From positions 1-23,568 of IMG/VR virus record IMGVR_UViG_3300031696_000062: a DNA stretch of 23,568 bases. One strand, given 5' to 3'. Shown here one piece after another: positions 19,615-23,568 of this stretch (its first letter is position 1; each line of letters begins with the position of its first letter). The position numbers and the translations under genes are program-made. The DNA is from a virus. The notes beneath the pieces were generated by a model. It made no database searches, was not told the origin of the DNA, and was given only the letters and a program-made list of their open reading frames with translations.

Positions 19615-20554
19615 CAGTGTCTACGTAGATTGTACGACCAGTAGCTAAGGTGCCATTAACATTAACACCATTGACTCCCAAGGTGGGACTAGCAGCCATT
19701 ACGTAAGCTGTGGTAGCTAAACGTGTACTGTTGTTGCCTACAGACTGCGTAGGGGCCGTAGGGGTGCCTGTAAGGGCAGGAGAGGCCGTAGGAGCCTTTG
19801 TTCCAATACTGGTAGTAATAGTAGTAGCGAAGCTAGGATCATCTCCTAGGGCCGCTGCAAGCTCGTTAAGGGTGTTCAACGTAGCAGGGGAAGAATCTAT
19901 CAAGCTACTCACCGCAGTACTAACGAAGTCTGTAGTAGCAATAAGGGTACTAGAGTTACCTGCTGTTGGTGTAGGCGCTGTTGGTGACCCTGTAAGCGCA
20001 GGAGAGGCTAGAGGAGCCTTAGTGGCTATAGCAGTGTTAGCAGTTGTGATGTCAGTTTCGTTAGTTGCTGCACTTGAGGTCACGGAAGCAACACCAGCGG
20101 CTATAGCAGCCTGTGTGAAGGCCGTAGTAGCTAAACGAGTACTTGTGTCACTAGTTGACTGTGTAGGCGCTGTAGGGGCTCCTGTGAGGGCTGGTGAGGC
20201 TATAGGGGCCTTAGTGGCTACCACGGCATCAGTAGCTACAATGGAAGCTTCCGTAGCATCTATCGCAATACCATTAGCTAAAGCACTAGCGACAACAGAG
20301 GAAACACCAGCGACTATAGCAGCCTGTGTGAAGGACGTAGTGGCAATCTGAGTACTACTGCTTGCTGCGGTAGCTGTAGGGGCTACAGGTGTGCCTGTGA
20401 GAGAAGGGCTACTGGAGTCAGCTTTTGAGTTGACAGCAGAGGCAATAGCTGTGTACTCATCATCAATCTCAGTACCACTTACGGTCTTAAGGGGGTTACC
20501 TGTAGTCAGGGCATCCTTCGATGCGAAGTTTGTTGCTTTGATGTAATTAGACAT
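19568..20554 (-). CDS. Tail fibre protein with SPALTG-PTAPT repeats
   Basis: A 328-residue, Ala/Ser/Thr-rich protein. The N-terminus (MSNYIKATNFASKDALTTGN) is of the kind seen at phage tail attachment regions. Four repeats follow the phage_fiber_2 pattern SPALTGxPTAPT...STxxATTxF (first copy SPSLTGTPVAPT), separated by about 65-75 residues of helical linker. The C-terminus ends GGANGDIWFEY, a common fibre end motif. It should form a trimeric fibre for host attachment. It lies between tail tube B and the glycine-rich adhesin, starting two bases after the tube B stop, and overlaps the adhesin gene by 47 bases if that starts at ATG. Confidence 0.88.
   Translation of the reverse strand: MSNYIKATNFASKDALTTGNPLKTVSGTEIDDEYTAIASAVNSKADSSSPSLTGTPVAPTATAASSSTQIATTSFTQAAIVAGVSSVVASALANGIAIDATEASIVATDAVVATKAPIASPALTGAPTAPTQSTSDTSTRLATTAFTQAAIAAGVASVTSSAATNETDITTANTAIATKAPLASPALTGSPTAPTPTAGNSSTLIATTDFVSTAVSSLIDSSPATLNTLNELAAALGDDPSFATTITTSIGTKAPTASPALTGTPTAPTQSVGNNSTRLATTAYVMAASPTLGVNGVNVNGTLATGRTIYVDTDAPTGGANGDIWFEY
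19740..20415 (-). repeat. Four imperfect coding repeats in the tail fibre gene
   Basis: Copies centre near 19770, 19990, 20185 and 20390, each encoding SPxLTGxPxAPT. Spacing is about 190-220 bases. Near-identical DNA in some copies (for example a CCTGTAAGGGCAGGAGAGGC-like block) offers recombination sites for fibre shuffling. Confidence 0.75.
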
Positions 20555-20556
20555 AG

Positions 20557-22098
20557 TTAAAGTACCTTACCTTGTTTGGCATAGATTGATATTTTCTGAA
20601 GTGACATTGCAGTGCCATTGATGTCAGTAGTGAAACCTATCTGAATAATGTTACCTGCTCCTTGTGTTGGTGCTGATTGTTCGTTAACTAATACTGCGCC
20701 TGCATACTCAGAGGCACCATACTCAGCTACGCCATACTCAAAGACAGTACCTGCGGTTAGCATGAAGGTCTGTGAGAAGTAAATAGGGCTATACTCATAA
20801 CCAACCTTAAGTGCAAAGGTCTGGCCTGTGGCTCCTACCGTAGTGGCTGATAGCTTCTTAACGATCTTGTTGATGTTAGGCATCTCTAAGTCAAAGAAGT
20901 TGCTGTAGTAGGCCATCTCATACTTCACACCATCATCTTGGTAACCCCTGTACTGTGCTATACCGTTAGGTTGTGCAAAGAAGAGATCTGACCCTAACGA
21001 GAGGAGACCCTTAGGTGTCAACTCAGGCCATACGGTTACCCTGTAGCTTCCGTCCTCTAGTGTCTGCCTAGTGTCAAAGCAAAAGGTCTGCTTGGTCGCT
21101 GGGAACGTAAGTAGGTAGAAAGCGTTAGTAGGTGAGTAAACTGACTTGACGTTAGCTAAGACTTCACCGTTGATAGCCTGAATCATATCATCACGGATAT
21201 TCTTAGAGATATCTCGCATCGGCTGGGACTTCTCTTGTACAGTTCGGTTCAATGAACGTACACCTGTGTTACTCAGGAATAGAATATCTTCACCAGTGTT
21301 CTGTACTGAGTCACGAGCAATACAACCGACACCTTCGATTACTTCCACTAAGGTTAGGTTAGAAGTTGTCATACCACCTTGGAAGTTATCACCATCGCTA
21401 TAGATGATAATGTTATCCTTACAGAAGATAATCAAGTTACCGTTGTGAGCACCTACCGCTACAATCTCATCCATACCTGACGTAAGCACACTAGAGATGT
21501 CTATGGAGCCTGAGGTGCCTGTAGAGAACTTAGTTCCATCAAGGACTGTAGTGAACCATACTGTAGTCTTGTTAGTCAACGTATCAGCAGCCCATAAGCG
21601 ACCATAAGCCGCAAGTACTGTGTTAGCTTCAGGCCAACCAGATGTAGTATGAGCGTGTTCTGAGAATGCTTCAAACTCTGTACTACCTGACTCACAAGTA
21701 AACACTAGAGGCTCATTGCCTCGTTGAAAGAAGTAGTGATGGTCATTAAGTGTAGCTGTCTGCCAGTTGCCTTCAGTGATTGAGTCACCTGAGGCTAGTG
21801 TAGGAGCTATAGCAGTTAATGTTGAAGTGCCAGTGTAGAACGTAGTGTCATTCCACGATAAGCGAGTATCAGAACCAGTGATATCTTTAAAGTTAGATAA
21901 GCCCTTAAGGTTGACACCTGTGCTGCCTGTAGTTAGTGTCTGCCAGCCCTTACGTGAGCCTAGGCGACCATACTTGTCTATGATGCAGTTGTCTGCGTGT
22001 AGTGCGAAACCTTCCTGTAGCGTTACTCCAGATTCTTGGGTGTTTAGCCCGTAGAATGCTGGAGCAGCTATGGAGGCCGCTAGTAGTTGTTTAGCCAT
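20557..22098 (-). CDS. Tail tubular protein B-like (T7 gp12-type nozzle)
   Basis: A 513-residue beta-rich protein. The N-terminus has ADNCIIDKYGRLGSRKGWQT, typical of the tail nozzle family of short-tailed phages, followed by many short strands suggesting a propeller-like body (GNLIIFCKDNIIIYSDGDN). T7 gp12 is larger (794 aa), so this is a compact version, and the relation is at family-pattern level. It should form the distal tail tube below gp11 and above the fibres. It lies three bases after the tail tube A gene, in the T7 order gp11-gp12. Confidence is high for a tail protein and moderate for gp12 equivalence. Confidence 0.8.
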   Translation of the reverse strand: MAKQLLAASIAAPAFYGLNTQESGVTLQEGFALHADNCIIDKYGRLGSRKGWQTLTTGSTGVNLKGLSNFKDITGSDTRLSWNDTTFYTGTSTLTAIAPTLASGDSITEGNWQTATLNDHHYFFQRGNEPLVFTCESGSTEFEAFSEHAHTTSGWPEANTVLAAYGRLWAADTLTNKTTVWFTTVLDGTKFSTGTSGSIDISSVLTSGMDEIVAVGAHNGNLIIFCKDNIIIYSDGDNFQGGMTTSNLTLVEVIEGVGCIARDSVQNTGEDILFLSNTGVRSLNRTVQEKSQPMRDISKNIRDDMIQAINGEVLANVKSVYSPTNAFYLLTFPATKQTFCFDTRQTLEDGSYRVTVWPELTPKGLLSLGSDLFFAQPNGIAQYRGYQDDGVKYEMAYYSNFFDLEMPNINKIVKKLSATTVGATGQTFALKVGYEYSPIYFSQTFMLTAGTVFEYGVAEYGASEYAGAVLVNEQSAPTQGAGNIIQIGFTTDINGTAMSLQKISIYAKQGKVL

Positions 22099-22101
22099 GA
22101 G

Positions 22102-22752
22102 TTACACCGCCTCCCAGATCAGTTCCTCAGGATGCTTACTTGCATCAATAGCGATAGCATCAGATAAGTAGTTATGAGCCATTGCTTTAGCTGACACAGA
22201 TGACATACCACCATCCTCACCACGCTCCTCAAGAGCCATAGCGTAGGCTAAGGCCTGCACAGGCAACACAGGAACCTTGATGATGTCATCGTCATTAGCT
22301 ACGTCAGGTGATCGTTTGATAATGTTAAAGAATAACTGATAAGCGCCATCAGGCTTAGGGTACAAGTCAATCTGTGTGTCACCAGCAGCGTTCAGACCGT
22401 TGAACACATAGTTCTGTGGTGAGCCTGTAGCTGGTGTCTGGTTTAGATACTGATTGTTGAACCAGTGTGCTGTCTGGTACTTCATGAAGGTGTTACTGGT
22501 ATTGTTGATTACATCTAGTACTGTGGACTTGTCACCGAAGTCGTTAAGCACATAGTTGAATACATCAGCTTGTGTGTTGACCGTTAAGGTTTCCCGTAGG
22601 TTAGACCAGTTCCATGCACTCTCTACTGACTCTACGGCATCATGTACCAGTAAGCCTATGAGCTTGGAGTAGCTATTCTCGTCAATAGAATCAACCTCAC
22701 GCTCCCTGAGGCGTATGAGTATGTTATTTACTGTCTGCTTATATGTTTTCAT
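22102..22752 (-). CDS. Tail tubular protein A-like (T7 gp11-type adaptor)
   Basis: A 216-residue protein (T7 gp11 has 196). The N-terminus KTYKQTVNNILIRLREREVD, then HDAVESVESAWNW, and the middle IDLYPKPDGAYQLFFNIIKR are the usual blocks of the gp11/tail adaptor family. VLPVQALAYAMALEERGEDG in the C-terminal part also fits. The protein forms the ring linking portal to tail nozzle. It precedes the gp12-like gene as in T7 and follows the holin. Confidence 0.88.
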   Translation of the reverse strand: MKTYKQTVNNILIRLREREVDSIDENSYSKLIGLLVHDAVESVESAWNWSNLRETLTVNTQADVFNYVLNDFGDKSTVLDVINNTSNTFMKYQTAHWFNNQYLNQTPATGSPQNYVFNGLNAAGDTQIDLYPKPDGAYQLFFNIIKRSPDVANDDDIIKVPVLPVQALAYAMALEERGEDGGMSSVSAKAMAHNYLSDAIAIDASKHPEELIWEAV

Positions 22753-22768
22753 TTGTTTCCTTTACTCA

Positions 22769-23179
22769 CTATTTCTTCCAAGTCTTAACTGCTTTCTCTA
22801 CGCTACGCCCTACGACATAACCACCTAGGCCTATCTCAATCAAAGTCCACAAGTGGCTGTAGTCCTCAGGTGTCATGTTAGGAGATGAGTAACCTAAGAA
22901 CTTAGCAATCACCATAGCCACGAAGGTGAGCATGGTGATTGGACGCCAACTAGCGGCTAACCAGTTTCCACTGACAGCCTCTGAGTTTACAATCTTAGCT
23001 TGGCCCTCGAAGATAGCTTGGTTGTACTTAGTAGCACTATCTACGGCTGAAGCCTGTATCTCAAGTAGCCTTGCTTTCTGTTCTAACTTCTCTTCATCTG
23101 AAGTGTGTAAGTTGTCTATCAGGTCAGCGGCAGGCTTAAAGATATCAGTGACCATACTTAGTACGCTAAATCCACTCAT
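22769..23179 (-). CDS. Holin of the 3TM (GTA-holin-like) type
   Basis: A 136-residue protein. The N-terminal half is a charged helix (TSDEEKLEQKARLLEIQASA). NWLAASWRPITMLTFVAMVI and a last hydrophobic block IGLGGYVVGRSVEK match the WRP...GGYVVGRS.EK signature of the 3TM holin family known from gene transfer agents and marine phages. It should make lesions in the inner membrane that let cytoplasmic lysins reach peptidoglycan. Its ATG lies one base after the stop of the coiled-coil protein upstream, with GAGAGGG as ribosome binding site. No endolysin gene is adjacent; both lysins are in the opposite arm. Confidence 0.88.
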   Translation of the reverse strand: MSGFSVLSMVTDIFKPAADLIDNLHTSDEEKLEQKARLLEIQASAVDSATKYNQAIFEGQAKIVNSEAVSGNWLAASWRPITMLTFVAMVIAKFLGYSSPNMTPEDYSHLWTLIEIGLGGYVVGRSVEKAVKTWKK

Positions 23180-23180
23180 G

Positions 23181-23453
23181 TTACCCTCTCATCATAAAGG
23201 CTAGCCCTGTCACCAAGGCGGCTATTAGAAGACGAACAAACCATTCATTAGCACCGCTGGCCTTAACCACCACTGCAAGCTTTATGGCGTGTTCATCAAT
23301 CACTTCACTATGTCTATTTAAACGAGTGTCCTGTGTATTGTTATGTAGAAGCAGACCGTCTATCTTGGTGTCTATCTCTACAAGTTTGATCATAGCATCA
23401 GCTAGTTTATCAATTTTAGCTTCCAGCCTGTCGAATCTAGCTGCGGATTCCAT
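23181..23453 (-). CDS. Coiled-coil protein with C-terminal membrane span (XhlA-like)
   Basis: A 90-residue protein: a heptad-rich N-terminus (FDRLEAKIDKLADAMIKLVE) and one C-terminal span at about 70-87 (WFVRLLIAALVTGLAFMM) ending in RG. This build resembles XhlA/haemolysin-type holin partners found in phage lysis cassettes. Its stop lies one base before the holin ATG, and its own ATG follows directly on the previous gene's TAG. A holin partner or antiholin role is inferred from neighbour and topology. Confidence 0.75.
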   Translation of the reverse strand: MESAARFDRLEAKIDKLADAMIKLVEIDTKIDGLLLHNNTQDTRLNRHSEVIDEHAIKLAVVVKASGANEWFVRLLIAALVTGLAFMMRG

Positions 23454-23564
23454 CTAGTGCTCCTTCTTAAGTTCGCCAGAGGTTTGCTTGAGAATTGTAA
23501 TCTCAGTATCGTGACCATCAACTCTCCACTCTATCTTAGTGACTCTTTCGTTATAGTGGTCCAT
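23454..23564 (-). CDS. Small coiled-coil protein (36 aa or 5'-truncated by the window edge)
   Basis: An ORF of 36 codons from the ATG at 23564; the frame stays open to the window edge, so it may be the 3' end of a longer gene. It reads MDHYNERVTKIEWRVDGHDT, then EITILKQTSGELKKEH, a charged heptad-like helix. Its TAG directly abuts the ATG of the XhlA-like gene. AAGGAG inside its last codons serves that gene. It may be another lysis-cassette component. Confidence 0.55.
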   Translation of the reverse strand: MDHYNERVTKIEWRVDGHDTEITILKQTSGELKKEH

Positions 23565-23568
23565 ACCA

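Noticed and set aside
19710-20351. 213-codon open frame on the + strand inside the tail fibre gene
   Set aside because: Its Val/Ala-rich repeats simply mirror the SPALTG-PTAPT repeats on the other strand.
1-23568. CRISPR array, tRNA genes, integrase/attachment site, insertion sequence
   Set aside because: No direct-repeat/spacer pattern, tRNA cloverleaf, recombinase or transposase was found on reading both strands.

Overview
This window looks like part of a lytic, T7-type short-tailed phage (podovirus). The replication proteins have T7-like sequence: a gp2.5-like SSB, a gp4-type primase-helicase, a gp5-type DNA polymerase, a gp6-type exonuclease and gp3-type endonuclease I. The virion proteins include gp11/gp12-like tail tube proteins. 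No single-subunit RNA polymerase, integrase or tRNA gene is visible. The metabolic genes thyX, class II nrdJ and a glutaredoxin recall marine phages such as SIO1 and VpV262 (Zobellviridae or a neighbouring group). That placement, and a marine proteobacterial host able to use B12, are inferences.

Layout. Positions 1-13259 are read on the + strand. They hold seven early genes (1-2168), then an A+T-rich control region with a consensus sigma70 promoter (2169-2411). Next come SSB, primase-helicase, a tiny membrane peptide, a SleB-type cell wall hydrolase, DNA polymerase, an HNH protein, exonuclease, endonuclease I, a DUF3310 protein and a GH24 lysozyme. The arm ends with a nucleotide-metabolism block: glutaredoxin, a CbtB-like cobalt transporter subunit, small proteins, ThyX, an orphan ligase-Ia-like protein and B12-dependent ribonucleotide reductase. 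A strong bidirectional terminator (13269-13309) closes this arm. Positions 13322-23568 are read on the - strand and encode virion and lysis functions. In transcription order these are two small coiled-coil proteins, a 3TM-type holin, tail tube A, tail tube B, a repeat-containing tail fibre and a glycine-rich tip protein. Then comes a second consensus promoter, followed by three large virion/ejection-type proteins that end at the same terminator.

How the parts fit. The + arm copies DNA and makes deoxynucleotides. The - arm builds the tail and ejection machinery and supplies the holin, while both peptidoglycan hydrolases sit in the + arm. Two consensus sigma70 promoters, one per arm, share their -10 region and about 80 bases of leader, which suggests that host RNA polymerase drives both arms and that they are co-regulated through the leader.

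Main discovery candidates: (1) an unannotated 59-codon CbtB-like gene beside a B12-dependent RNR, suggesting the phage supports cobalt/cobalamin supply for its own dNTP synthesis; (2) the duplicated promoter-leader cassette; (3) a tiny membrane peptide coupled to the SleB-type lysin; (4) an alternating 7/11-residue repeat protein in the virion.
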